11,091 nt of DNA from Desulfovibrio sp. (GCA_003525525.1 DQED01000218.1:1-11091), one strand, 5' to 3'. Positions 1 to 6,673 are shown, counted from the stretch's first letter. Notes: generated by a model not told the origin, from the letters alone. Made by a program: numbers and translations.

Positions 1-980
1 TTGTCGGCCTGGACGAGCTGGCGCTGGTTGCGGGAAAGCTCCTCCAGAGCCTCGGTGAGGGAACGCGTGCGCTGGGCCACCTGCTTGCGCAGGAAATGGG
101 TCCAGAGCATGGCCCCGCCGAGCAGGGCCAAAAGCGGCGTGACCACGGCCCCGACATAAAGACCGATGGTGTCCCAGCGGACCTTGCCGCTTTCGAGCAC
201 GCCCAGCCACTTGTCGTGGATGGCCTGGTAGCGCCCGGTCTCCCGCAGGATGGCCAGCCCCTCGCTGAAGCGGGCGAGCAGGGCCTCGTTTTTCGCGGTC
301 GTGGCGTAGCCGTAGCGCACCGTGGCCACGGACCTGGCCACGGGCAGGATGTTGTCGAGCTTGTTTTCGCGGATGATGTAGATGCCCGGCAGCATGGCCA
401 CCACGGCGTAGTCGCCCTTGCCCGAGGCGAGCAGGCGCAGGCCGTCGGCCGGCGTGTCGGAGAAGATCAGGTCGGGCTCGAAGCCCTTGGCGGCCAGGAC
501 GTCGTGCATGTAGCCGCCGCGGTGCACGATGACCTTCTTGCCGGCCAGATCGTCGAGGGTCGCCACGGGCGGCGTGCCGCGACGGGCGAAGATGGCATGG
601 TTGACGATGGTGTGCGGGGCGAAGTCCAGGTACTGGGCGCGCTCGTCGGAGTAGGTCATGCCCTCGAGGATGTCGATGTCACCGTCCATGAGGGCCTGGC
701 GTTCCCCGGCCCAGGCCCCCAGGCGGAATTCCACCTGCATGCCCATGACTTCGGCCACGGCCCGGGTGAGGTCCACGTTGAACCCCGCCGGCTTGCCGTC
801 CTTGTCCAGGAACTCGTAGGGCGGGTAGTCCCGGTCGCCGCCCACCCGGACCGGGCGCAGAATGCCGGGAATGACCCGGGCGAGGTCCTCGACTGCGGCG
901 GCCCGGGCCGCGTCCAGGGCGACGCAGGAAAGCAGCAGGACCCAGGCCCAAAGGAACAAGCGCGGCGCGCGGCGTGTCAT
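1..980 (-). CDS. Periplasmic solute-binding-domain sensor, probable histidine kinase (partial, N-terminal part)
   Basis: The minus-strand frame is open from an ATG at 978-980 to the window edge, giving about 326 residues; the C-terminal part lies outside. Residues 1-27 form a signal peptide or anchor (MTRRAPR followed by a Leu/Val-rich core). Residues about 40-275 look like a bacterial extracellular solute-binding domain of family 3 (SBP_bac_3): 'YPPYEFLDKDGKPAGFNVDL' near the start, then 'DILEGMTYSDER', and 'YQAIHDKWLG' at the end. A hydrophobic helix (about residues 276-296) is followed by a charged, coiled-coil-like linker, 'QRTRSLTEALEEL', ending 'LVQAD'. In related proteins this linker commonly runs into the HisKA phosphoacceptor domain. 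The protein therefore probably binds a small solute, perhaps an amino acid, in the periplasm and signals to the cytoplasm, as in BvgS-like sensors. The solute-binding part is seen directly; the kinase is inference. It is divergent from the decarboxylase at 1144, with 163 bp between start codons. The upstream Shine-Dalgarno (AGGG) is weak. Confidence 0.8.
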   Translation of the reverse strand, partial: MTRRAPRLFLWAWVLLLSCVALDAARAAAVEDLARVIPGILRPVRVGGDRDYPPYEFLDKDGKPAGFNVDLTRAVAEVMGMQVEFRLGAWAGERQALMDGDIDILEGMTYSDERAQYLDFAPHTIVNHAIFARRGTPPVATLDDLAGKKVIVHRGGYMHDVLAAKGFEPDLIFSDTPADGLRLLASGKGDYAVVAMLPGIYIIRENKLDNILPVARSVATVRYGYATTAKNEALLARFSEGLAILRETGRYQAIHDKWLGVLESGKVRWDTIGLYVGAVVTPLLALLGGAMLWTHFLRKQVAQRTRSLTEALEELSRNQRQLVQAD

Positions 981-1035
981 GGCCCTGCCCTGCCGGGTTT
1001 CCCGTTGCGCGTCAATTCCCCTGCCCGGGGAGCCC

Positions 1036-1063
1036 TTGCCTCCGCCTTCGGCTATGCTATGCT
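1036..1063 (+). promoter_or_regulatory. Candidate sigma-70-type promoter for the ThDP decarboxylase
   Basis: TTGCCT at 1036-1041 and TATGCT at 1058-1063 are separated by 16 bp, and each matches four of six consensus bases. They lie 81 bp before the decarboxylase ATG in the 163-bp divergent intergenic region. A short direct repeat (GCTATGCTATGCT) overlaps the -10 element, so the exact register is uncertain. Prediction by eye only. Confidence 0.3.
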
Positions 1064-1143
1064 CAAGCCATTCCCCGTCCGGGGCGAACACGCCGCGTTC
1101 GCGCCAGGCGAGGAGCGGCGAACACCAACCACGGAGTTTCCGT

Positions 1144-2772
1144 ATGCCGCTCGTCCGCGAAGTCACCTTCGACCTGCTGCGCCGGCTGGGACTGACCACC
1201 ATCGTCGGCAATCCCGGCTCCACCGAAGAGACCTTCCTCAAGGACTTCCCGTCGGATTTCACCTACGTCCTGGCCCTGCAGGAAACCAACGTCGTGGCCA
1301 TCGCCGACGGCCTCGCCCAGGGGCTGAAAAAGCCGGTGCTCGTCAACGTGCACACCGGCGCGGGCCTCGGCAACGCCATGGGCGCGATGCTCTCCGCGTT
1401 TCTCAACAAGACGCCGCTGATCCTCACCGCCGGCCAGCAGACCCGGCAGATGCTGCTCGCCGAGCCGTTCCTCACCAATTTCGAGCCCACGGTCCTGCCG
1501 CGGCCCTACGTGAAGTGGAGCTACGAACCGGGACGTCCCCAGGACGTGCCCGGCGCGTTCATGCGCGCCTACGCCATGGCCATGCAGCAGCCGACCGGAC
1601 CGGTGTTTTTGTCCCTGCCCCTCGACGACTGGGACCAGGAGATGGAGGACGTGGACGTGCTGCGCGGCATCTCCGCGCGCATCGCCCCGGACCCGGCGCG
1701 CATCGCGGACTTTGCCGCGCGCATAAACGCCAGCGCGAACCCCGTGCTCGTCTACGGCGGCGACCTCTCCCGCAGCGGGGCCTGGGACGCGGGCGTCGCC
1801 CTGGCCGAAAAGCTGCGCGTTCCGGTCTGGCTCGGCCCGTTTACGGAAAACGTGCCCTTTCCCCAGACCCATCCGCTTTACGCCGGGACCCTGCCGCCGG
1901 CCATCGGCCCCTTGAGCGAGACCCTGGCCGGCCATGACCTGATCGTGGTCGTGGGCGCGCCGGTCTTCCGCTATTATCCCTGGGTGCCGGGCGCGTATCT
2001 GCCGGCCGGGGCGAAACTGCTCCAGATCACGGACGACGCCTTCGACGCGGCCAAGGCCGTGGCCGGCGACAGCCTCGTCAGCGACAGCGGGCTCGCCCTG
2101 GAGGCGCTTTTGCCCCTGGTGCTCCCACGCGGGGGAAATCCCGCGCGGGAGCCGTATTTCAGGCGCGAGCCCGCGGCGGACATCCTCAAGGACGCCAAGG
2201 AGCCGCTCACCGCCGAGCAGGTTTTCGCCGTGCTCTCCGAGGGCGCGCCCGAGGACTGCGTGCTCGTCAACGAGTCGCCGTCCAACATGGGCGAGCTGGC
2301 GCAAACGAGGCTCGGGACCATCGCCAAGCCCGACAGCTGGTACATGATGGCCTCGGGCGCGCTCGGCTGGGGCATGCCCGCGGCCGTGGGCCTGGCCCTG
2401 GCCGAGCAGCGCACGGGCAGGAACCGGCCCGTGATCGCCGTCATCGGCGACGGCTCGTTCCAGTACGCGCCGCAATCCGTGTGGACGGCGGTGCAGCACG
2501 GGCTGCACATGGTCTTCCTGGTGCTGCGCAACGGCGAGTACGGCATCCTCAAATCCTTCGCCATGCTGGAAGACACGCCGGGCGTGCCGGGCCTCGACCT
2601 GCCCGGGCTCGACATCGTCTCCCTCGGCAAGGGCTACGGCGCCGCATCCTGGCGCGCCGCGACGGTTGCGGAGATCCGCGACGGCTTCGCCAGGGCCCTT
2701 GGCGAAAAGGGCGTGAGCGTCATCGAAATCCCCATCGACACGGCGATCCACACGCTGCTCTCCGCCGGCTAG
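1144..2772 (+). CDS. Thiamine-diphosphate-dependent 2-oxo-acid decarboxylase, benzoylformate decarboxylase family
   Basis: 542 residues, close to the 528 of Pseudomonas putida benzoylformate decarboxylase (MdlC), to which it aligns end to end from memory. The family converts a 2-oxo acid to an aldehyde and CO2 with thiamine diphosphate and Mg2+ in the cytoplasm. The N-terminal domain has NPGS with Ser26, the cofactor-activating Glu47 (LALQE) and His70 (NVHTG), all at the same numbers as in MdlC. The C-terminal cofactor domain has GDGS (Asp436) and, 27 residues later, Asn463, which are the metal ligands. Two active-site positions differ: the catalytic His281 of MdlC is Tyr278 (FRYY), and the pocket residue Ala460 is Ile468 (EYGIL), while Phe464 is kept as Phe472. 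The substrate may thus not be benzoylformate. The start was chosen because GGAG lies 7 bp upstream and the homology begins there; the frame stays open upstream to 862, but that stretch has no family similarity. No mandelate-pathway genes are visible nearby. Family confident; substrate unknown. Confidence 0.88.
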   Translation: MPLVREVTFDLLRRLGLTTIVGNPGSTEETFLKDFPSDFTYVLALQETNVVAIADGLAQGLKKPVLVNVHTGAGLGNAMGAMLSAFLNKTPLILTAGQQTRQMLLAEPFLTNFEPTVLPRPYVKWSYEPGRPQDVPGAFMRAYAMAMQQPTGPVFLSLPLDDWDQEMEDVDVLRGISARIAPDPARIADFAARINASANPVLVYGGDLSRSGAWDAGVALAEKLRVPVWLGPFTENVPFPQTHPLYAGTLPPAIGPLSETLAGHDLIVVVGAPVFRYYPWVPGAYLPAGAKLLQITDDAFDAAKAVAGDSLVSDSGLALEALLPLVLPRGGNPAREPYFRREPAADILKDAKEPLTAEQVFAVLSEGAPEDCVLVNESPSNMGELAQTRLGTIAKPDSWYMMASGALGWGMPAAVGLALAEQRTGRNRPVIAVIGDGSFQYAPQSVWTAVQHGLHMVFLVLRNGEYGILKSFAMLEDTPGVPGLDLPGLDIVSLGKGYGAASWRAATVAEIRDGFARALGEKGVSVIEIPIDTAIHTLLSAG

Positions 2773-2796
2773 GAACGCTTCTGCGTACGACGCGAC

Positions 2797-2833
2797 AGGC
2801 CGGCGCTCCCCCGCAAGAGGGGAGCGCCGGCCT
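2797..2833. terminator. Bidirectional terminator-like hairpin between convergent genes
   Basis: A perfect 15-bp inverted repeat has arms at 2797-2811 (AGGCCGGCGCTCCCC) and 2819-2833, with a 7-nt loop. It lies 24 bp after the decarboxylase stop codon and 40 bp beyond the stop of the convergent His-rich gene. It could end transcription in both directions. Neither side has a strong U-tract, so the intrinsic-terminator call rests on stem strength and placement. Confidence 0.65.
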
Positions 2834-2873
2834 TGCCGTCCGCGGCGCGGTTTCGCGCCCGGCTCACACAATT

Positions 2874-3137
2874 CTAATGTTCGTGCTCGTGGGGCTCGTG
2901 CTCGTGCCCATCGTGGGCATGGTCGTGGGCGCCGTGCGCGCCGGGATGTTCGTGGTCGTGGACGCCGGCCGCCGCGCCATGGTCGTGGGGATGCTTATAG
3001 TCGTGGCCGTGCTCGTGGGAATGGACGTGGACATGCTTGTGGCTGTGCCGGCCGGAGCCCGGATGTTCGTGCTCGTGCTCGTGTTCGTGGGAGTGCTCGT
3101 GGGCGTGTTCGTGGTGATGTTCGTGGTCGCCTTGCAT
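2874..3137 (-). CDS. Histidine-rich small metal-binding-type protein
   Basis: 87 residues, of which 35 are His (40%), mostly alternating with Glu, Asp, Ser or Gly (for example HEHEHEHEH and HKHVHVHSHEH). There is no Cys and no apparent signal peptide or membrane helix, so it is probably cytoplasmic. Proteins of this composition, such as Hpn of Helicobacter and the His-rich tails of hydrogenase nickel chaperones like HypB, bind Ni2+ or Zn2+; a nickel store or buffer is the conventional inference. The start is well supported: on the minus strand AAGGAGGTG (3144-3152) lies 6 bp before the ATG. The frame stays open upstream to 3446, but that extension has no His pattern and no such ribosome site. 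The gene converges on the ThDP decarboxylase and is divergent from the antiporter. Its repetitive GTG/CTC composition means the opposite frame is also open, but only this frame has a ribosome site and a biased product. It is not clearly homologous to any named family I recognise. Confidence 0.8.
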   Translation of the reverse strand: MQGDHEHHHEHAHEHSHEHEHEHEHPGSGRHSHKHVHVHSHEHGHDYKHPHDHGAAAGVHDHEHPGAHGAHDHAHDGHEHEPHEHEH

Positions 3138-3143
3138 ACTGCA

Positions 3144-3152
3144 CACCTCCTT
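3144..3152 (-). promoter_or_regulatory. Near-perfect Shine-Dalgarno for the His-rich gene
   Basis: Read on the minus strand, this is AAGGAGGTG, almost fully complementary to the 3' end of 16S rRNA, at optimal distance from the ATG at 3137. It is the strongest ribosome site in the window. It fixes the start of the small gene and suggests high translation. Confidence 0.75.
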
Positions 3153-3667
3153 TTCCTTTCTTATGCGTCCCTTCGCCGCACCTGTACAGACGGCATGATT
3201 TTTTTCGCCATCGCACAAGATGCCCGAAACACACCGTCTTGCAGTTTTCCGCGCATATGAAACGCGCGCGCGTACGCCTTGGCCCCGCACGCGCCGCAGG
3301 AACCGGCTCCGGACCGCCCGGCTTTGCCTTGGCGCACGGGGCGCATTACATACCTCGGAATTTCTTGCGACGGATGCGCCTGCGCTCCCCGCGGCGCATC
3401 GGACAAGGCTTGCACGGAACTCCCGCTCCAACGCCCCGCAAGACACCCGCCACAGGAATGTCGCATCCGAGCGGAGGCTCTTTTCTGCCTCGTAATCGTA
3501 ACACTATGGTATTATGTATCAATATTTTCAAACCAAAAGTCGCCGTCTTTTTGTTTTCCCTTTGCAAATAATTATGCTACGCAATATATGAAAATACCGT
3601 CAGACAGCGGCAACCGCCCCCGCGCGCCTCGCATCCCCATCACCGTCGGCCAAAGAGGGTATCACGC
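3153..3667. other. Long divergent intergenic region, GC-rich left part and AT-rich right part
   Basis: About 515 bp without a credible gene. Positions 3160-3480 are GC-rich and show only low-complexity Arg/Ala-rich frames in several phases, with no recognisable protein. Positions 3490-3600 are conspicuously AT-rich against the surrounding DNA. They contain an imperfect palindrome at 3499-3514 (TAACACTATGGTATTA, 12 of 16 positions symmetric), TATTTTCAA at 3523-3531 and TGAAAATAC at 3589-3597. This composition fits promoters and operators serving gadC, and perhaps the His-rich gene. Confidence 0.5.
3561..3589 (+). promoter_or_regulatory. Weak candidate promoter for the gadC-gadB-porin cluster
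   Basis: TTTGCA (3561-3566) and ATATAT (3584-3589) are separated by 17 bp in the AT-rich segment, 79 bp before the gadC start. The matches are partial and AT-rich DNA makes chance hits likely. The adjoining TGAAAATAC at 3589-3597 would then sit at the start of transcription, a place where a repressor could act. Confidence 0.22.
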
Positions 3668-5095
3668 ATGACCGGAAAAACGAAACTCTCGGTGTTTACG
3701 CTGTGCATGATGACCGTTGCGGCCGTGGTGAGCCTGCGCGGCCTGCCCATGATGGCCAAGGAAGGGCTGTCGCTGATTTTCTACATCCTCTTTTCCACGA
3801 TCCTGTTCCTCATCCCCGCCTCCCTCGTGGCGGCGGAGCTGGGCAGCGCCTTCAGCAGCCAGGGCGGCGGCGTCTACACCTGGGTCAAGGAGGCCTTCGG
3901 CTCGCGCTGGGGCTTCACCGCCATCTGGCTGCAATGGATCCAGAACGTGGTCTGGTACCCGACGGTGCTCGGATTCGCGGCCAGCTGCCTGGCCTACGCG
4001 GTCATGAAGCCCGCCCTGGCCGAAAACGGCGTCTACACCGGCCTCGTGATCCTGGCCTGCTACTGGATGGCCACGTTCCTGACCCTGGCCGGCTCGAACG
4101 TCGCGAGCTTCGTCACCAAATACGGCGCGCTGTGCGGCACGGTCCTGCCCGGACTGATCGTCATCGTCCTCGGGCTGCTCTGGATCGACCAGGGCAACCC
4201 CATCGCGTTCCTGAACCCCGGCCCGGTCGCCGGCTCGGGCGCGCACGCGCGGCTTTTTCCGCACATCACGAGCCTGGGGAGCATCGCGTTCCTGGCCGGC
4301 ATCATCCTGCTTTTCGCCGGCGTGGAAGTGCACGCCGTGCATGCGGGCGAACTGGAAGAGCCCGCCAAGCAGTTCCCGGAAAGCATGTTCCTGGCCGCGG
4401 CGGTCATCTTCCTGCTGTTCATGCTCGGCTCCCTGGCCGTGGCCGCCGTGGTGCCGGCCAATGAGATCAGCCTCACGGCCGGGCTCATGCAGGCCTTCGA
4501 ACTGCTGCTTTCCAAGTTCCACCTCGAGTTCCTCACCCCGGTCCTGGGCGTGCTCACGGCCTTCGGCTCCATCGGCGGCGTCATGGCCTGGGTCGGCGGC
4601 CCGAGCCGGGGCCTGCTCGAAACGGCCAAGCAGGGCGAGATTCCGCCTTTCATGGCCAAGGTCAACAAGCACGGCGTGCAGATCAACATCCTGCTCATCC
4701 AGGCCGTGATCGTCAGCCTCCTCGCCGGCCTCTACTTCGTCATGGACAACGTGAGCGTGGCCTTTTTCGTGCTCTCGGCCATGACCGTCACGCTCTACCT
4801 CGTGATGTACATCCTCATGTACGCCGCCGCCATCAAGCTGCGCCGCACCCGGCCCGACCTGCCGCGCGCCTACAAGGTGCCCGGCGGCCTCGGCGGCATG
4901 TGGTTCGTCGCCGGCACGGGCCTCGTCGGCGTGTGCTTCTCCCTGGTGGTCGGGTTTTTCCCGCCGACCAACCTGCCCGTGGGCAATCCCGTGCTCTACG
5001 TGGGCCTGGTGGCGACCGGCATGGTGGTCTTCGTCGGCCTGCCGCTTCTCATAAACGCCTGCAAGAAACCCGGCTGGCGCCAGGGCGGCAAGTAG
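3668..5095 (+). CDS. gadC: Glutamate:GABA antiporter (GadC family, APC superfamily)
   Basis: 475 residues of a polytopic inner-membrane protein with about 12 hydrophobic helices. It aligns from memory along E. coli GadC: 'AAELGSAF' and 'GGVYTWV' in the first helices, 'RWGFTAIWLQW', 'AGVEVHAVHAGEL' in the middle, 'VPANEISLTAGLMQ', 'GGPSRGLLETAKQGEIPP' and 'LPRAYKVPGG'. The family exchanges external glutamate for internal GABA, exporting the product of glutamate decarboxylase. The gadB-type gene lies 134 bp downstream on the same strand, which supports this substrate. GadC of E. coli has 511 residues and carries a C-terminal plug that closes the channel at neutral pH; this protein ends just after the last helix (CKKPGWRQGGK), so the plug appears to be missing. 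A GAGGG ribosome site lies about 8-10 bp before the ATG. An antiporter for another amino acid and its amine is the main alternative. Confidence 0.85.
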   Translation: MTGKTKLSVFTLCMMTVAAVVSLRGLPMMAKEGLSLIFYILFSTILFLIPASLVAAELGSAFSSQGGGVYTWVKEAFGSRWGFTAIWLQWIQNVVWYPTVLGFAASCLAYAVMKPALAENGVYTGLVILACYWMATFLTLAGSNVASFVTKYGALCGTVLPGLIVIVLGLLWIDQGNPIAFLNPGPVAGSGAHARLFPHITSLGSIAFLAGIILLFAGVEVHAVHAGELEEPAKQFPESMFLAAAVIFLLFMLGSLAVAAVVPANEISLTAGLMQAFELLLSKFHLEFLTPVLGVLTAFGSIGGVMAWVGGPSRGLLETAKQGEIPPFMAKVNKHGVQINILLIQAVIVSLLAGLYFVMDNVSVAFFVLSAMTVTLYLVMYILMYAAAIKLRRTRPDLPRAYKVPGGLGGMWFVAGTGLVGVCFSLVVGFFPPTNLPVGNPVLYVGLVATGMVVFVGLPLLINACKKPGWRQGGK

Positions 5096-5102
5096 CGTTG
5101 CG

Positions 5103-5131
5103 CCCTTGAAAATACGATGTATTTTCAAGGG
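5103..5131. promoter_or_regulatory. Perfect 13-bp inverted repeat between gadC and gadB
   Basis: Arms CCCTTGAAAATAC (5103-5115) and its exact complement (5119-5131) flank a 3-bp GAT spacer, starting 8 bp after the gadC stop codon. It could be an RNA hairpin that ends or trims the gadC message, or a DNA operator. The core TGAAAATAC also occurs upstream of gadC at 3589-3597. No U-tract follows, so it is not a typical intrinsic terminator. Confidence 0.6.
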
Positions 5132-5171
5132 AAAGACATTGTTGGTGTCTTTTCCCCGGCCCCGCAGGGGC
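5129..5171. repeat. Two further hairpins following the gadC-gadB palindrome
   Basis: GGGAAAGACA (5129-5138) pairs with TGTCTTTTCCC (5146-5156), with one bulged T and a 7-nt loop. GCCCC (5159-5163) pairs with GGGGC (5167-5171) around a GCA loop. The first shares GGG (5129-5131) with the preceding 13-bp stem. Together the spacer can form three consecutive stem-loops before the gadB ribosome site. Confidence 0.45.
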
Positions 5172-5216
5172 GGAGAGCGGGGACGCAGCCTACACCCGTC
5201 CGGCGACGCCCCAACG

Positions 5217-5223
5217 AAGGAGG
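5217..5223 (+). promoter_or_regulatory. Shine-Dalgarno that decides the gadB start
   Basis: AAGGAGG lies 6 bp before the ATG at 5230 and only 2 bp before an out-of-frame ATG at 5226. The spacing selects 5230, which opens the decarboxylase frame. Confidence 0.7.
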
Positions 5224-5229
5224 CGATGC

Positions 5230-6624
5230 ATGGTCTTGCATCAGAAGGAAACGGTCCGCGGCGATCTCCTCGACGACGTCTACGCCTCGAGCGACCTGTC
5301 GGTGCGCATGCCCAAGTACCGGTTTCCCGAAAAGGAAATCGAGCCCAGGCACGCCTACCAGGTCGTGCACGACGAACTCATGCTCGACGGCAACTCCCGC
5401 CAGAACCTGGCCACCTTCTGCCAGACCTGGGCCGATCCCGAAGTGCACCGGCTCATGGACGAGTGCCTCGACAAGAACATGATCGACAAGGACGAGTATC
5501 CGCAGACCGCGGAACTCGAGGCGCGCTGCGTGCACATGCTGGCCGACCTGTGGCATTCGCCCGAGGCCGCCAACACCATGGGCTGCTCCACCACCGGCTC
5601 GAGCGAGGCGGCCATGCTCGGCGGGCTGGCCATGAAATGGCGCTGGCGCGCCGCGCGAAACGCCGCGCACAAGCCGACCGACAAGCCCAACCTCGTCTGC
5701 GGCCCGGTCCAGATCTGCTGGCACAAGTTCGCCCGTTACTTCGACGTGGAGCTGCGCGAGATCCCCATGGAGCGGGACCGGCTCATCATGAGCCCCGAAG
5801 AGGCCGTGGCGCGCTGCGACGAGAACACCATCGGCGTCGTGCCCACCCTCGGCGTGACCTACACCTGCCAATACGAGCCCGTGGCGGACGTGTGCGCCGC
5901 GCTCGACAAGCTGCAGGCCGAAAAGGGCCTCGACATCCCCGTCCACGTGGACGGGGCCAGCGGCGGCTTCCTCGCCCCCTTCTGCGACCCCGGCCTCGCC
6001 TGGGACTTCCGCCTGCCCCGGGTCAAGTCCATCAACGCCTCGGGCCACAAGTTCGGCCTGTCGCCGCTCGGCGTCGGCTGGGTGGTCTGGCGCGACGCCA
6101 AGGAGCTGCCCGAGGACCTGATCTTCAACGTCAACTACCTCGGCGGCAACATGCCGACCTTCGCGCTCAACTTCTCGCGCCCGGGCGGCCAGATCGTGGC
6201 CCAGTACTACAACTTCCTGCGCCTGGGCCGGGAAGGCTACCACAAGATCCAAAGCGCCTGCTACGCCACGGCCGCCTACCTCGGCGACGCGTTGCGCAAG
6301 ACTCCCTGCTTCGACGTCATCTACGACGGCCGGGGCGGCATTCCGGCCGTGACCTGGAGCCTCAAGGAAGGCGCGGCCAAGGGATTCACCCTCTACGACC
6401 TGTCCGACCGGCTGCGCTCGCGCGGCTGGCAGGTGCCGGCCTACTCCATGCCCGCCGACCGCACGGACCTCGTGGTCATGCGCGCCCTGGTGCGCCACGG
6501 CTTCAGCCGCGACCTGGCCGACCTGCTCATGGACGACATGCAGCGTTGCCTGGACTACTTCGCGAAAAACCCCGTGACCCATTCCCTCACGGCCGAAACG
6601 GCCTCGGGATTCAGCCACACCTAA
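5230..6624 (+). CDS. gadB: Glutamate decarboxylase, PLP-dependent (GadB/GadA type)
   Basis: 464 residues against 466 in E. coli GadB, with similarity from end to end. It converts L-glutamate to GABA and CO2 and consumes one cytoplasmic proton. Seen in the sequence: '[11 protein letters not shown]' (about 57-67), '[10 protein letters not shown]', '[19 protein letters not shown]', '[10 protein letters not shown]', Asp241 in VDGASGG (pairs with the cofactor pyridine nitrogen), the cofactor lysine Lys274 in SGHKFG, 'FNVNYLGG' and 'NFSRPGGQ'. The N-terminus (about residues 9-16, VRGDLLDD) resembles the acidic helix that organises the E. coli hexamer at low pH. The C-terminus ends FSHT, with His463 in place of E. 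coli His465, the residue that closes the active site at neutral pH. Acid activation is therefore probably retained. It lies downstream of gadC and upstream of a porin, probably in one operon. Aspartate decarboxylases of this fold are more distant, so the identity is firm. Confidence 0.95.
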   Translation: MVLHQKETVRGDLLDDVYASSDLSVRMPKYRFPEKEIEPRHAYQVVHDELMLDGNSRQNLATFCQTWADPEVHRLMDECLDKNMIDKDEYPQTAELEARCVHMLADLWHSPEAANTMGCSTTGSSEAAMLGGLAMKWRWRAARNAAHKPTDKPNLVCGPVQICWHKFARYFDVELREIPMERDRLIMSPEEAVARCDENTIGVVPTLGVTYTCQYEPVADVCAALDKLQAEKGLDIPVHVDGASGGFLAPFCDPGLAWDFRLPRVKSINASGHKFGLSPLGVGWVVWRDAKELPEDLIFNVNYLGGNMPTFALNFSRPGGQIVAQYYNFLRLGREGYHKIQSACYATAAYLGDALRKTPCFDVIYDGRGGIPAVTWSLKEGAAKGFTLYDLSDRLRSRGWQVPAYSMPADRTDLVVMRALVRHGFSRDLADLLMDDMQRCLDYFAKNPVTHSLTAETASGFSHT

Positions 6625-6647
6625 GCCGTTCCGGGCACGTCGCCGGA

Positions 6648-6673
6648 CCGCGGGCCGCCACGGCGGCCCGCGG
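6648..6673. terminator. GC hairpin between gadB and the porin gene
   Basis: A perfect 12-bp inverted repeat has arms CCGCGGGCCGCC (6648-6659) and its complement (6662-6673), separated by AC. It begins 24 bp after the gadB stop codon and ends 25 bp before the porin ATG. No U-tract follows, so partial termination, attenuation or protection of the 3' end of the gad message are all possible. Confidence 0.5.

Noticed and set aside
862..1143. In-frame 94-codon extension of the ThDP decarboxylase
   Set aside because: It overlaps the divergent sensor gene start, has no family similarity, and the ATG at 1144 has a proper ribosome site and matches the family N-terminus.
96..1937. Long plus-strand open frame of 613 codons
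   Set aside because: It runs antisense to the sensor gene and then out of frame through the decarboxylase. Its composition is that of GC-rich shadow frames, without any domain.
1063..2871. Minus-strand open frame of 602 codons opposite the decarboxylase
   Set aside because: A shadow of the decarboxylase frame: His/Gly/Arg-rich, no motif, no ribosome site.
2877..3137. Short tandem repeats of GTG/CTC as a CRISPR or microsatellite array
   Set aside because: There are no regular repeat and spacer units. The pattern is explained by codons for alternating His and acidic residues.
2481..3260. Plus-strand hydrophobic frame through the His-rich region (Val/Leu/Met-rich, membrane-like)
   Set aside because: The Val-rich stretch is the antisense reading of alternating His codons (GTG/ATG). 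There is no credible start, and the first part overlaps the decarboxylase out of frame.
3138..3446. N-terminal extension of the His-rich protein to about 190 residues
   Set aside because: The extension has an Arg/Ala-rich shadow composition, and the strong Shine-Dalgarno lies within it just before the ATG at 3137.
3220..3671. Small overlapping frames in the divergent gap (about 91-130 codons)
   Set aside because: Several overlapping phases are open at once, the products are low-complexity, and none has a ribosome site or similarity I can recognise.
3662..5128. Minus-strand open frame of 488 codons opposite gadC
   Set aside because: His/Gly/Asp-rich shadow of the hydrophobic antiporter codons. 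The resemblance of its first residues to the plus-strand frame starting at 5106 comes from the palindrome at 5103-5131.
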